NCBI RefSeq assembly: GCF_009183655.1
Contig: NZ_WEIO01000007.1
Location: 1 to 64,000 of the forward strand
Direction: 5' to 3'
From: Bacillus aerolatus
Lineage (GTDB): Bacteria; Bacillota; Bacilli; Bacillales; Domibacillaceae
Length of the DNA stretch: 64,000 nt
In this document: positions 1 to 8,403 of the stretch, one piece after another
Position numbering within the stretch: position 1 is the stretch's first letter
How the letters are laid out: the number at the start of each line of letters is the position of its first letter
Translations under genes and position numbers: made by a program
The notes under the pieces: generated by a model
The model's input: only the letters and a program-made list of their open reading frames with translations
What the model was told of the DNA's origin: nothing
Databases searched by the model: none

Positions 1-122
1 AGATGAGATTTCCCTTAGCGCAAGCTAGTAAGATCCCTGAAAGATGATCAGGTAGATAGGTTCGGGGTGGAAGCGTGGCGACACGTGGAGCTGACGAATA
101 CTAATCGATCGAGGACTTATCC
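1..122 (+). rRNA. 23S rRNA, 3' end (partial)
   Basis: The sequence matches the conserved 3' terminus of Bacillus 23S rRNA, including the stretch leading to GACGAATACTAATCGATCG and GAGGACTTA. The 5' part lies outside the window. The end is placed at about 122, just before a repeat element begins. It is co-transcribed with the downstream 5S and tRNA genes. Confidence 0.93.
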
Positions 123-125
123 TAT

Positions 126-242
126 AGAAAAGCAGAGGCGACTGTTTAGACACGACAAGCAAATGTTCTGACGCTGAAAAGGCGCTAAGCCTTGTAAGCG
201 GCAGGTTATTTGATCTAGAGTGTCTAGGAGCCGGAGCTGGAC
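126..242. repeat. Dispersed hairpin repeat, copy A, in the 23S-5S spacer
   Basis: This copy begins with AGAAAAGC a few bases after the 23S end and closes with GGAGCTGGAC. It contains the family cores GACAAGCAAATGTTCT and GGTTATTTGA. The inner arms (TG-CGCT-AGGC / GCCT-AGCG-CA) pair with each other but differ in sequence from other copies. It is in the same orientation as copies C and G. Its presence makes the 23S-5S spacer about 275 nt long. Confidence 0.75.
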
Positions 243-351
243 AAAACGAAAAGTAGAAGCGCCTAATCGCGTGAAAGCTAAATGAACAATGGCACGGTAT
301 TGCCGGTTACTTATACAACATATTATCCAGTTTTGAAAGAACAAAAAAGTC

Positions 352-379
352 TTGCCAAATAAGAATTTTTTGTTATAAT
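352..379 (+). promoter_or_regulatory. Putative sigma-A promoter in front of 5S-tRNA block
   Basis: TTGCCA (352-357) and a perfect TATAAT (374-379) are separated by 16 bp, about 19 nt upstream of mature 5S. This could drive 5S plus the 20 tRNAs independently of the rRNA promoters. It is a sequence inference only. Confidence 0.5.
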
Positions 380-397
380 AAGAAATGTCTTCAATAG

Positions 398-513
<116 letters not shown>

Positions 514-523
514 AAATAGTTAC

Positions 524-599
524 GGAGGATTAGCTCAGCTGGGAGAGCATCTGCCTTACAAGCAGAGGGTCGGCGGTTCGATCCCGTCATCCTCCACCA
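524..599 (+). tRNA. tRNA-Val (anticodon TAC)
   Basis: 76-nt cloverleaf with encoded CCA. First gene of a 20-tRNA block arranged like B. subtilis trnB. Confidence 0.97.
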
Positions 600-620
600 T
601 TTCTTCTGTAATAATACGTT

Positions 621-696
<76 letters not shown>

Positions 697-734
697 CTTT
701 AATATTATTTATACGATTCGTTCATTTTTAGAAC

Positions 735-810
735 GAGCCATTAGCTCAGTTGGTAGAGCATCTGACTTTTAATCAGAGGGTCGAAGGTTCGAGTCCTTCA
801 TGGCTCACCA
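735..810 (+). tRNA. tRNA-Lys (TTT)
   Basis: 76-nt cloverleaf with encoded CCA; anticodon loop CTTTTAA. Confidence 0.97.
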
Positions 811-814
811 TTTT

Positions 815-896
815 GCGGGTGTGGCGGAATTGGCAGACGCACCAGACTTAGGATCTGGCGCCGCGAGGCGTGGGGGTTCGACTCCCTTCACCCGCA
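815..896 (+). tRNA. tRNA-Leu (TAG)
   Basis: 82-nt class II tRNA with a variable arm. CCA is not encoded; the discriminator A is at 896. Confidence 0.96.
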
Positions 897-967
897 TTTT
901 AATTATCTTCTGTTAAGAACTATCACGACTTGTGATAAACACAGAAGTCAGAACATCTTCTTCAAAT

Positions 968-1042
968 GCGGAAGTAGTTCAGTGGTAGAACACCACCTTG
1001 CCAAGGTGGGGGTCGCGGGTTCGAATCCCGTCTTCCGCTCCA
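968..1042 (+). tRNA. tRNA-Gly (GCC)
   Basis: 75-nt cloverleaf with encoded CCA; anticodon loop TTGCCAA. Confidence 0.97.
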
Positions 1043-1048
1043 TATAGT

Positions 1049-1137
1049 GCCGGGGTGGCGGAACTGGCAGACGCACAGGACTTAAAATCCTGCGGTAGGT
1101 GACTACCGTACCGGTTCGATTCCGGTTCTCGGCACCA
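1049..1137 (+). tRNA. tRNA-Leu (TAA)
   Basis: 89-nt class II tRNA with a long variable arm and encoded CCA; anticodon loop CTTAAAA. Confidence 0.97.
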
Positions 1138-1143
1138 TTTTTT

Positions 1144-1220
1144 GCGCCCGTAGCTCAATTGGATAGAGCGTTTGACTACGGATCAAAAGGTTAGGGGTTC
1201 GACTCCTCTCGGGCGCGCCA
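1144..1220 (+). tRNA. tRNA-Arg (ACG)
   Basis: 77-nt cloverleaf with encoded CCA; anticodon loop CTACGGA. Confidence 0.97.
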
Positions 1221-1239
1221 CTACATATATAGGCTTGGC

Positions 1240-1313
1240 CGGGAAGTAGCTCAGCTTGGTAGAGCACTTGGTTTGGGACCAAGGGGTCGCAGGTTCGAAT
1301 CCTGTCTTCCCGA
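1240..1313 (+). tRNA. tRNA-Pro (TGG)
   Basis: 74-nt cloverleaf without encoded CCA; anticodon loop TTTGGGA. Confidence 0.96.
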
Positions 1314-1394
1314 TTTCTAGAAAAGTATAAGTACCTCGATCAGCTGTTGTAAGCAAATGATTGCTGTTGAGGAGCCAGCCAATTTTCAAAACAT

Positions 1395-1470
1395 GGGGCC
1401 TTAGCTCAGCTGGGAGAGCGCCTGCTTTGCACGCAGGAGGTCAGCGGTTCGATCCCGCTAGGCTCCACCA
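1395..1470 (+). tRNA. tRNA-Ala (TGC)
   Basis: 76-nt cloverleaf with encoded CCA; anticodon loop TTTGCAC. Confidence 0.97.
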
Positions 1471-1491
1471 ATTTTATTTACTACTATTTAT

Positions 1492-1565
1492 GGCGGTGTA
1501 GCTCAGCTGGCTAGAGCGTACGGTTCATACCCGTGAGGTCGGGGGTTCGATCCCCTCCGCCGCTA
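1492..1565 (+). tRNA. tRNA-Met (CAT), elongator type
   Basis: 74 nt without encoded CCA. The first acceptor pair is G-T and the gene lacks the initiator C1-A72 mismatch. Its position matches the elongator tRNA-Met of trnB. Confidence 0.92.
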
Positions 1566-1572
1566 CTTTCAT

Positions 1573-1649
1573 GGACCTTTAGCTCAGTTGGTTAGAGCAG
1601 ACGGCTCATAACCGTCCGGTCGCAGGTTCGAGTCCTGCAAGGTCCACCA
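1573..1649 (+). tRNA. tRNA-Ile (CAT, probably lysidine-modified)
   Basis: 77-nt cloverleaf with encoded CCA and anticodon CAT. The body resembles tRNA-Ile2, and in B. subtilis trnB this position is tRNA-Ile(CAU), modified by TilS to read AUA. The identity comes from position and sequence resemblance. Confidence 0.85.
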
Positions 1650-1665
1650 TTTGAATAGTTAAACT

Positions 1666-1758
1666 GGAGGAATACCCAAGTCTGGCTGAAGGGATCGGTC
1701 TTGAAAACCGACAGGCGGGTTAAACCGCGCGGGGGTTCGAATCCCTCTTCCTCCGCCA
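1666..1758 (+). tRNA. tRNA-Ser (TGA)
   Basis: 93-nt class II tRNA with a long variable arm and encoded CCA; anticodon loop CTTGAAA. Confidence 0.97.
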
Positions 1759-1787
1759 TTTTATTTATCTAGTTTATTTAATATCGT

Positions 1788-1861
<74 letters not shown>

Positions 1862-1866
1862 TCTAT

Positions 1867-1943
1867 GGTCCGGTAGTTCAGTTGGTTAGAATGCCTGCCT
1901 GTCACGCAGGAGGTCGCGGGTTCGAGTCCCGTCCGGACCGCCA
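1867..1943 (+). tRNA. tRNA-Asp (GTC)
   Basis: 77-nt cloverleaf with encoded CCA; anticodon loop CTGTCAC. Confidence 0.97.
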
Positions 1944-1960
1944 TTTATACATACTTATTA

Positions 1961-2033
1961 GGCTCAGTAGCTCAGTCGGTAGAGCAATGGACTGAAAATC
2001 CATGTGTCGGCGGTTCGATTCCGTCCTGAGCCA
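1961..2033 (+). tRNA. tRNA-Phe (GAA)
   Basis: 73 nt to the discriminator A. CC follows but the CCA is not completed (CCT). In B. subtilis trnB the next gene is tRNA-His, which is missing here. Confidence 0.95.
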
Positions 2034-2046
2034 CCTTTTATATCAT

Positions 2047-2120
2047 GCGGGTGTAGTTTAGTGGTAAAACCTCAGCCTTCCAAGCTGATGATGAGGGTTC
2101 GATTCCCTTCACCCGCTCCA
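2047..2120 (+). tRNA. tRNA-Gly (TCC)
   Basis: 74-nt cloverleaf with encoded CCA; anticodon loop CTTCCAA. It directly follows tRNA-Phe. Confidence 0.96.
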
Positions 2121-2136
2121 TTTAATTTATTTAAAT

Positions 2137-2210
<74 letters not shown>

Positions 2211-2216
2211 CTTTGT

Positions 2217-2291
2217 TCCGCAGTAGCTCAGTGGTAGAGCAATCGGCTGTTAACCGATCGGTCGCAAGTTCGAATCTTGCCTGCGGAGCCA
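2217..2291 (+). tRNA. tRNA-Asn (GTT)
   Basis: 75-nt cloverleaf with encoded CCA; anticodon loop CTGTTAA. Confidence 0.97.
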
Positions 2292-2300
2292 TATTTTTGT

Positions 2301-2391
2301 GGGGAAGTACTCAAGAGGCTGAAGAGGCGCCCCTGCTAAGGGTGTAGGTCGCGTAAGCGGCGCGAGGGTTCAAATCCCTCCTTCTCCGCCA
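2301..2391 (+). tRNA. tRNA-Ser (GCT)
   Basis: 91-nt class II tRNA with encoded CCA; anticodon loop CTGCTAA. Confidence 0.97.
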
Positions 2392-2394
2392 TAC

Positions 2395-2466
2395 GGCCCG
2401 TTGGTCAAGCGGTTAAGACACCGCCCTTTCACGGCGGTAACACGGGTTCGAATCCCGTACGGGTCA
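2395..2466 (+). tRNA. tRNA-Glu (TTC)
   Basis: 72-nt cloverleaf without encoded CCA; anticodon loop CTTTCAC. Last gene of the tRNA block. Confidence 0.97.
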
Positions 2467-2473
2467 TACACAT

Positions 2474-2515
2474 AAAAAATCTGCTTCCAAGTATGTGGAA
2501 GCAGATTTTTTATTT
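2474..2515. terminator. Bidirectional terminator, tRNA block / yteA
   Basis: A hairpin AAATCTGCTTCCA / TGGAAGCAGATTT flanked by A and T runs lies between convergent genes, so it can stop transcripts from both sides. Confidence 0.85.
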
Positions 2516-3256
2516 ATCTTCCAGATAGCTGTCTTTCTTTCTATAAGGAATGTCTCCTAAAGGAGAATTCATCCCTTCTTCATCTAGTTCTTCCACATAC
2601 AGCTGTTCTTTTGCTGAGCGATAAAACCCTTTGTTTTTTCCTTCTATATCTGTTGCCGTAAAGTTTTCGTAGTCTTCCGTAAATCCTTCCATTACATCCC
2701 TATCATCTTTATATAAGTCGTTGTAATCCCGGTGGTCTCCGGTGAAATCAGAAGGAGTTTCAGACGTGCCGTAGCTGGCTGCTTCCTGAAAGCTATCTTC
2801 ATAATCTTTTATTTCGTTATCTTTATGACGGAAGTGATCGTTTCCGCCTGGCTGCAATACCTCTTCTTCTACAGGGCGGTCACCTGCAGTTGTTTTTTCA
2901 GGCGTATGTTCAACGCAATGGAGAGCCGTCGGCACAGCCTTCAACCGTTCGTACGGGATGTCTTCTCCACATTCTTTGCAAGTGCCATAGTTTTTGTTTT
3001 CAATGGCATTTAGTGCTTGCTCCACTTTTTCCAATTCGCTTTCATGATGCTCGCTTAGGGCAAGGTTTTTCTCCCGTTCATATAATTCCGTTGCTGCATC
3101 TGCAGGGTGATTATCATACATAGATAACTCGCCTGTTGTGTCCCGTTCGCTGCCTGCTTCCGGATCCGCTCCTTCCCTGTCCTTGTGGTGAATAAGTTGT
3201 TCTTTTTGTGCGAGTAAATCTTTCTTTAGCGTTTGTATTTGCTCATTCGATAGCAT
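2510..3256 (-). CDS. yteA: YteA-type DksA/TraR zinc-finger protein
   Basis: A 248-residue soluble protein. Residues 1-85 are helical and acidic/basic. The zinc finger is Cys93-Lys-Glu-Cys96 ... Cys114-Val-Glu-His117, so the fourth ligand position is His rather than Cys. The C-terminal half (about 125-248) is acidic, Asp/Glu/Tyr-rich and typical of Bacillus YteA rather than of short DksA. DksA relatives bind the RNA polymerase secondary channel, but that role is not shown for YteA, which in B. subtilis is regarded as a general-stress protein. The gene is monocistronic, convergent to the tRNA block and divergent from menF, as in B. subtilis. The ATG is chosen for the GGATG-type ribosome site upstream. 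Confidence 0.88.
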   Translation of the reverse strand: MLSNEQIQTLKKDLLAQKEQLIHHKDREGADPEAGSERDTTGELSMYDNHPADAATELYEREKNLALSEHHESELEKVEQALNAIENKNYGTCKECGEDIPYERLKAVPTALHCVEHTPEKTTAGDRPVEEEVLQPGGNDHFRHKDNEIKDYEDSFQEAASYGTSETPSDFTGDHRDYNDLYKDDRDVMEGFTEDYENFTATDIEGKNKGFYRSAKEQLYVEELDEEGMNSPLGDIPYRKKDSYLEDK

Positions 3257-3525
3257 TCATTACACATCCTTATATCTTCTAGAGTGCGGAAGTAGTTTCT
3301 TACAGTTGTTATTTCCTTTCCCGCTCTATTTGAAACATAAAAAGTGTGCCCAGTGGGGAAACGTGTTGAACTCGGTGGAAAGGAAACAGCGTTTTATTTC
3401 ATTTAATAAGGAGAAATAGCGGTAAACGAAGGGAGAACCATTGACAGCAGGAGTTGAGGAGGTGTATCTTTAAATAGGTTTGACAAGGAAAAATTACTGA
3501 TATAAGTGCAATGGAGGAGAGTTCA

Positions 3526-4941
3526 TTGTCTACTATAAAAATCCATTCGATGAAAGAAGCTTTTATACATTCGATTCAAGAAAAACAAAATAATAAGCAG
3601 TCTCTACTATTCAGCTATGTGGAAAAAGTTGATAGGATTGATTCCCTGTCATTTTATAAAAGCGGAAAGGCCCTTTATGCAGGGGAACGTTTTTTCTGGA
3701 AAGATCGTGATGGGGCAGTGGAAATTGTCGGATTGGGCAACATATATACAGTTCGCAGTGAAAAAATCGACCGGTCCCGTTATACAGAAACCGAAGAAAA
3801 ATGGAATGGCATGATTGAATGTTCATCTATTCACAATCCTTATGATGCGTACGGAGTCGGCCCAGTTTTGTTTGGCGGTTTTTCTTTTGATTCCGAACAG
3901 GTGCAGGAAGAAGAGTGGGCTAAATTTTCATCTGCCTTTTTTTATTTGCCGGAATATATGCTGACAGTGTATGAAGGAGAATGCTATCTTACAACAAATT
4001 TAGTTTGCCCTTCTAATGAGCTGAATGAATTGATTGATAAGTTGGATTCTCAAAAAGACTGGCTGCTGACACAAACCGATTCAGGTGAAGTGAGTGAAAA
4101 TGCCCAGTTAATTAAAATAGAAGAGAAAAATACAGAGCAGTGGAAGCAGGCGGTCGATAAAGCAGTAAGACACATCAAATCTGATGAAGAATTAAAAAAA
4201 GTCGTGCTCGCCAGAAAGATTATTGCCGGCTTTGATAAAGAGATTGCACAAGACCAAGTGTTACAGCGGCTTATTGAGCAGCAGCCTGATAGTTTTATTT
4301 TTTCAATGGAAGTAATGAAGTGCTGCTTTCTCGGAGCGTCTCCTGAAAGATTAGTACGCAAGCGAAACGAGGTTGCTTTGTCTACATGCCTGGCCGGCTC
4401 CATTAAGAGAGGCCAGACAGACGAAGAAGATAAAGAGCTGGGCAGCGAGCTGCTGAACGATGAAAAAAATCGAATTGAACACGAATATGTCGTTCAAATG
4501 ATTAAAAAAGAAATGGAAAGTCTATGTAAAATAGTAGATATTCCGTCTGCTCCCGAACTGATGAAAGTGCGTGACATTCAACACTTACATACGCCAGTTA
4601 CCGGGTTTACAGAAGAAGATCGCTCTATTTTGCAATTTGTTGAAAAACTCCATCCTACCCCTGCGCTAGGCGGACTGCCTAATAACAAGGCGCTGCCTGT
4701 TATCCGTCAGCTTGAAGAAATGGACAGAGGGTATTATGCCGCTCCTGTCGGCTGGATGGATTACCGAAAAAACGGTGAGTTCGCCGTTGCCATCCGATCA
4801 GGTTTATTAAGGAAGCAACAAGCTTTTTTATACGCCGGCTGCGGCATCGTGGCAGATTCGGAGGCGGAAAGCGAGTTGGCGGAAACATACATTAAATTCC
4901 GGCCGATGCTGCGAGCGATAGGGGGAGCCGCTGATGAGTAA
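3526..4941 (+). CDS. menF: Isochorismate synthase MenF
   Basis: Converts chorismate to isochorismate, the first committed step of menaquinone synthesis. The chorismate-binding fold covers the C-terminal two thirds, with the typical ASPERLV, LAGSIKRG, EHEYVV and HPTPALGG motifs and a C-terminal GCGIVADS segment. The TTG at 3526 is preferred over the ATG at 3511 because GGAGGAG (3513-3519) sits 6 nt before it; this gives 471 residues. The stop overlaps menD by 8 bp, showing tight coupling. TTGACA at 3480 is a possible -35 box, but no well-spaced -10 is clear. Confidence 0.95.
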   Translation: MSTIKIHSMKEAFIHSIQEKQNNKQSLLFSYVEKVDRIDSLSFYKSGKALYAGERFFWKDRDGAVEIVGLGNIYTVRSEKIDRSRYTETEEKWNGMIECSSIHNPYDAYGVGPVLFGGFSFDSEQVQEEEWAKFSSAFFYLPEYMLTVYEGECYLTTNLVCPSNELNELIDKLDSQKDWLLTQTDSGEVSENAQLIKIEEKNTEQWKQAVDKAVRHIKSDEELKKVVLARKIIAGFDKEIAQDQVLQRLIEQQPDSFIFSMEVMKCCFLGASPERLVRKRNEVALSTCLAGSIKRGQTDEEDKELGSELLNDEKNRIEHEYVVQMIKKEMESLCKIVDIPSAPELMKVRDIQHLHTPVTGFTEEDRSILQFVEKLHPTPALGGLPNNKALPVIRQLEEMDRGYYAAPVGWMDYRKNGEFAVAIRSGLLRKQQAFLYAGCGIVADSEAESELAETYIKFRPMLRAIGGAADE

Positions 4942-6697
4942 CAGCCAACGAGATTTAACGTTATATAACGCCCATTTTGTTGATGGGCTTGTGAAAGCAG
5001 GAGTAGAAAGCGCCGTGATTAGTCCGGGTTCGCGGTCTACTCCTATGGCGCTTTTATTAGCTGAACATCCAGATATAGACGTATATGTTCAAATCGATGA
5101 ACGATCAGCGGCCTTTTTTGCCATCGGTCTGGCGAAGGCATCTGGAAAGCCGGCTGCATTGCTATGTACATCAGGTACCGCAGCAGCCAACTATTTGCCC
5201 GCTGTCGCTGAAGCGAAAAATGCGCGTATCCCCCTTATCGTTATAACGTCGGACCGTCCACATGAGTTGAGAGAAGTTGGGGCACCGCAATCGATTGACC
5301 AAAATCGCCTTTACGGGGCGCATGCAAAATGGTTTTCTGAAATGGCGCTGCCGGATGCAGACGACAGCATGCTGCAATACGTTCGGAAGACTGCGGCAAA
5401 AGCAGTCTATATAACTAAGCAGTCTCCAGCGGGACCTGTTCATTTGAATTTTCCTTTTCGTGAACCGCTTCTTCCGGATTATGATGGTGTGTTTGAGCGA
5501 TTGGAGATGGAACGTTTTTCCTCTATTCATTTAAGCGAAGGCACACGCGTCCTTCCACAAAGCGAAATAGAAGCATTCGCTGCTATTGTGAAGGAAAAGG
5601 AAAAAGGTTTGATCGTTTGCGGTGAGCATCAGTCAGAAGGCTTTGGGGAAGCTGTGATTAAGCTGGCTGAAAAGCTTGGCTATCCGATTTTAGCTGATCC
5701 TTTGTCGGGTTTGCGGAGCGGTGGCATTCATTCCGATCTTGTTGTGGACAGTTATGATGCGTTTTTAAGAAACCAAAATATAAAACAAGCAGCAGCATTT
5801 GATGTTGTGCTTCGTTTCGGAGCGATGCCTGTGTCCAAAGCATTGTCACAGTTTATCCGGAACCATTCTTCAAACGTACATTGTGTGGTGGACGGCGGTG
5901 GAGGCTGGAGAGATCCAATCGGTGTTGCCACTCACATGTTTGCCGCTGATGAAAGTACTTTTTGCTGTGCTCTTTCAAGCTTCTTGAATGAGCGCAGAGA
6001 AACTTCGTCCTGGCTGAAAAATTGGCTCCAAGTAAATGAAACAGCGAAAATGAAAATGAAAAGCGTAGATGACTATGAAGAGCTGGATGAAGGAAAGTTG
6101 TTTTACGAAGTGTTAAAACGACTGCCTGATCGATCTGCTTTGTTTGTCGGAAATAGTATGCCAATTCGTGATCTCGACTCTTTCTTTTTTACGAATAACC
6201 GGCACATCCGCCTGTTTGCCAACAGGGGAGCGAACGGCATTGATGGACTAGTTTCGAGTGCTCTTGGGGCAGCGGCTGTTACTTCCCCGATGTATTTAGT
6301 AGTCGGAGACTTATCGTTTTTTCATGATTTAAATGGTCTGCTGGCCGCAAAGCAAAATGGCATAAAAATGACTGTGGTTGTGATTAATAACAATGGCGGC
6401 GGCATTTTTTCTTATTTGCCGCAGGCGGCTGAGCCGAAACACTTTGAACGGCTTTTTGGGACGCCGGCTGACCTTGACTTTGTCCATGCAGCGAAATTGT
6501 ATGGAGCAGGCTATCAAAAAGTGATTGATTTAGCCTCCTTAGACCAAGGAATGGCCGAAGCAGAAAAAACAGATGGGTTGTTTATTTTGGAAGTGGTCAC
6601 TGACAGGGCGAAAAACGTGGCTGCTCACCGGGAACTATGGGAGAAGGTTTCCCAGGAAATGAACAAATTGACGGCTGGTGATGATTTTTGGAATTGA
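4934..6697 (+). CDS. menD: SEPHCHC synthase MenD
   Basis: A 587-residue ThDP-dependent enzyme that joins 2-oxoglutarate-derived succinic semialdehyde to isochorismate, giving 2-succinyl-5-enolpyruvyl-6-hydroxy-3-cyclohexene-1-carboxylate. The N-terminal Pyr domain shows SPGSRSTPMAL and the catalytic Glu region (IDERSAAFFAIG). The C-terminal PP domain has the ThDP motif VGDLSFFHDLNGL ... INNNGGGIF that binds Mg-diphosphate. It overlaps menF upstream, and its TGA shares a base with the menH ATG, so menF-menD-menH are translationally coupled. Confidence 0.97.
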   Translation: MSNSQRDLTLYNAHFVDGLVKAGVESAVISPGSRSTPMALLLAEHPDIDVYVQIDERSAAFFAIGLAKASGKPAALLCTSGTAAANYLPAVAEAKNARIPLIVITSDRPHELREVGAPQSIDQNRLYGAHAKWFSEMALPDADDSMLQYVRKTAAKAVYITKQSPAGPVHLNFPFREPLLPDYDGVFERLEMERFSSIHLSEGTRVLPQSEIEAFAAIVKEKEKGLIVCGEHQSEGFGEAVIKLAEKLGYPILADPLSGLRSGGIHSDLVVDSYDAFLRNQNIKQAAAFDVVLRFGAMPVSKALSQFIRNHSSNVHCVVDGGGGWRDPIGVATHMFAADESTFCCALSSFLNERRETSSWLKNWLQVNETAKMKMKSVDDYEELDEGKLFYEVLKRLPDRSALFVGNSMPIRDLDSFFFTNNRHIRLFANRGANGIDGLVSSALGAAAVTSPMYLVVGDLSFFHDLNGLLAAKQNGIKMTVVVINNNGGGIFSYLPQAAEPKHFERLFGTPADLDFVHAAKLYGAGYQKVIDLASLDQGMAEAEKTDGLFILEVVTDRAKNVAAHRELWEKVSQEMNKLTAGDDFWN

Positions 6698-7497
6698 TGA
6701 TTGGGCAATGTCGCTATCATGTGGAAGTGACTGGAAGCGGTGAGCCGATGTTGTTGCTTCACGGCTTTACGGGCAGCTCTAGTACTTGGAGTGAAACCGT
6801 TGCTTTTCTAAAAGAAGATTATCAATGTATTGCCGTGGATTTAATCGGTCATGGTAAAAGCAGCTGCCCGTCGGATAAAGAAAGATATAGCATTGAGCTT
6901 GCAGCCCGGGATATAAAAGAGTTAATGAGTAAGCTGGGCCATTCCTGCTTTCACATACTCGGCTATTCGATGGGTGGCAGGCTGGCATTGACGCTCGCTG
7001 TTCTTTTTCCAGAGGCCGTACAATCTTTAATACTGGAAAGTGCCTCTCCCGGTTTGAAAACGAAGCAAGAACGTTTGCAGCGTCAAGAAGCGGATACATT
7101 ACTCGCAGCAAAAATAGAACAGGAAGGCATCAATGCTTTTGTCGAATATTGGGAGAAGATCCCGCTGTTCCATACGCAAAAAAAGCTGCCGTTGGAAAAA
7201 AGGGAAGCTCTTCGTAAGCAGCGCCTGCAAAATTCAGCTGTCGGCCTCAGCCGTTCATTAAGAGGAATGGGGACCGGCTTCCAGCCGTCCTGGTGGCAGA
7301 AGCTTTCAGAGCTTACCATGCCGGTGTTGCTTATTACTGGCACTGAAGATGTAAAATTTACAAATATCGCCTGTGAAATGTCCGGATTGCTTCAATCGTC
7401 CGTCTGGAAAAAAGTTAATGGGGCGGGACATGCAATTCACGTGGAAGATTGTGCGAAGTTTGGTACAATAATAAAGGAGTTTTTGTTACATACATAA
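6697..7497 (+). CDS. menH: SHCHC synthase MenH (alpha/beta hydrolase)
   Basis: A 266-residue alpha/beta-hydrolase that eliminates pyruvate from SEPHCHC to give SHCHC. It shows LLHGFTGSS (oxyanion region), the nucleophile elbow GYSMGG, LLITGTEDVKF carrying the acid, and a C-terminal GAGHAIHVE with the catalytic His. The ATG at 6697 overlaps the menD stop (TGATG). A TTG nine bases upstream is possible but would lie inside menD without a better ribosome site. Its place in the men operon separates it from generic hydrolases. Confidence 0.93.
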   Translation: MIGQCRYHVEVTGSGEPMLLLHGFTGSSSTWSETVAFLKEDYQCIAVDLIGHGKSSCPSDKERYSIELAARDIKELMSKLGHSCFHILGYSMGGRLALTLAVLFPEAVQSLILESASPGLKTKQERLQRQEADTLLAAKIEQEGINAFVEYWEKIPLFHTQKKLPLEKREALRKQRLQNSAVGLSRSLRGMGTGFQPSWWQKLSELTMPVLLITGTEDVKFTNIACEMSGLLQSSVWKKVNGAGHAIHVEDCAKFGTIIKEFLLHT

Positions 7498-7512
7498 CGA
7501 GGAGGAAATCAA

Positions 7513-8331
7513 ATGGCTATTAATTGGGTTCGTGAACGTGAATATGAAGACGTTTTATACGAAACATACAACGGGATTGCAAAAATTACGATCAACCGCC
7601 CGGAAGTGCACAATGCCTTTCGTCCAAAAACAGTAATGGAATTGATTGATGCATTTGCTTATGCCCGCGATGATGAAAAAGTGGGTGTGATCGTTTTAAC
7701 AGGTGCTGGTGAAAAGGCATTTTGCTCGGGCGGCGACCAACGAGTACGCGGCCATGGCGGCTATGTAGGCGACGATCAAATTCCGCGCTTAAATGTACTT
7801 GATTTGCAGCGCTTAATCCGTGTGATTCCAAAACCGGTTGTGGCGATGGTAGCAGGGTATGCAATTGGCGGCGGGCACGTTCTGCACGTTGTTTGTGATT
7901 TAACAATCGCGGCAGATAACGCCGTATTCGGCCAAACAGGACCAAAAGTCGGCAGCTTTGATGCAGGATATGGTTCCGGCTACTTGGCCCGTATTATCGG
8001 CCACAAAAAAGCTCGTGAAATTTGGTTCCTTTGCCGCCAGTACAATGCACAGGAAGCACTTGACATGGGCCTTGTCAATACAGTCGTTCCACTCGACCAG
8101 CTGGAAGCAGAAACGGTCCAATGGTGCGAAGAAATGCTTGAAAAGAGCCCGACAGCTCTGCGCTTCATCAAAGCAGCAATGAATGCAGACACAGACGGCT
8201 TAGCAGGCCTCCAGCAATTCGCCGGAGACGCTACACTGCTCTACTACACAACGGACGAAGCAAAAGAAGGAAGAGACGCCTTCAAAGAAAAACGCAACCC
8301 AGACTTCGACCAATTCCCAAGATTTCCATAA
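7513..8331 (+). CDS. menB: 1,4-dihydroxy-2-naphthoyl-CoA synthase MenB
   Basis: A 272-residue crotonase-fold enzyme that cyclises o-succinylbenzoyl-CoA to DHNA-CoA. It shows HNAFRPKT, the oxyanion segment [11 protein letters not shown] and [15 protein letters not shown], plus a C-terminal [16 protein letters not shown] tail typical of MenB. It is preceded by GAGGAGG, 8 nt before the ATG. The last ~200 nt are unusually rich in A and C on the coding strand. A terminator-like hairpin follows directly, before menE. Confidence 0.97.
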   Translation: MAINWVREREYEDVLYETYNGIAKITINRPEVHNAFRPKTVMELIDAFAYARDDEKVGVIVLTGAGEKAFCSGGDQRVRGHGGYVGDDQIPRLNVLDLQRLIRVIPKPVVAMVAGYAIGGGHVLHVVCDLTIAADNAVFGQTGPKVGSFDAGYGSGYLARIIGHKKAREIWFLCRQYNAQEALDMGLVNTVVPLDQLEAETVQWCEEMLEKSPTALRFIKAAMNADTDGLAGLQQFAGDATLLYYTTDEAKEGRDAFKEKRNPDFDQFPRFP

Positions 8332-8341
8332 GTGAATATGA

Positions 8342-8372
8342 AAGCTTGATGGGCAGCCATCAAGCTTTTTTT
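8342..8372 (+). terminator. Terminator-like hairpin inside the men operon
   Basis: A perfect 11-bp stem AAGCTTGATGG / CCATCAAGCTT with a GCAG loop is followed by a T-run, 10 nt after the menB stop and 32 nt before menE. It probably reduces menE transcription relative to menB, or protects the menB 3' end. Confidence 0.8.
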
Positions 8373-8403
8373 GACAGTCGGCGGCAAGACAGGAGGAATG
8401 AAA

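Noticed and set aside
3480-3508. TTGACA-based promoter directly before menF
   Set aside because: The best -10 candidates give 15-bp or poor 17-bp spacing, and the transcript would begin on the SD, so it is not listed as a feature.
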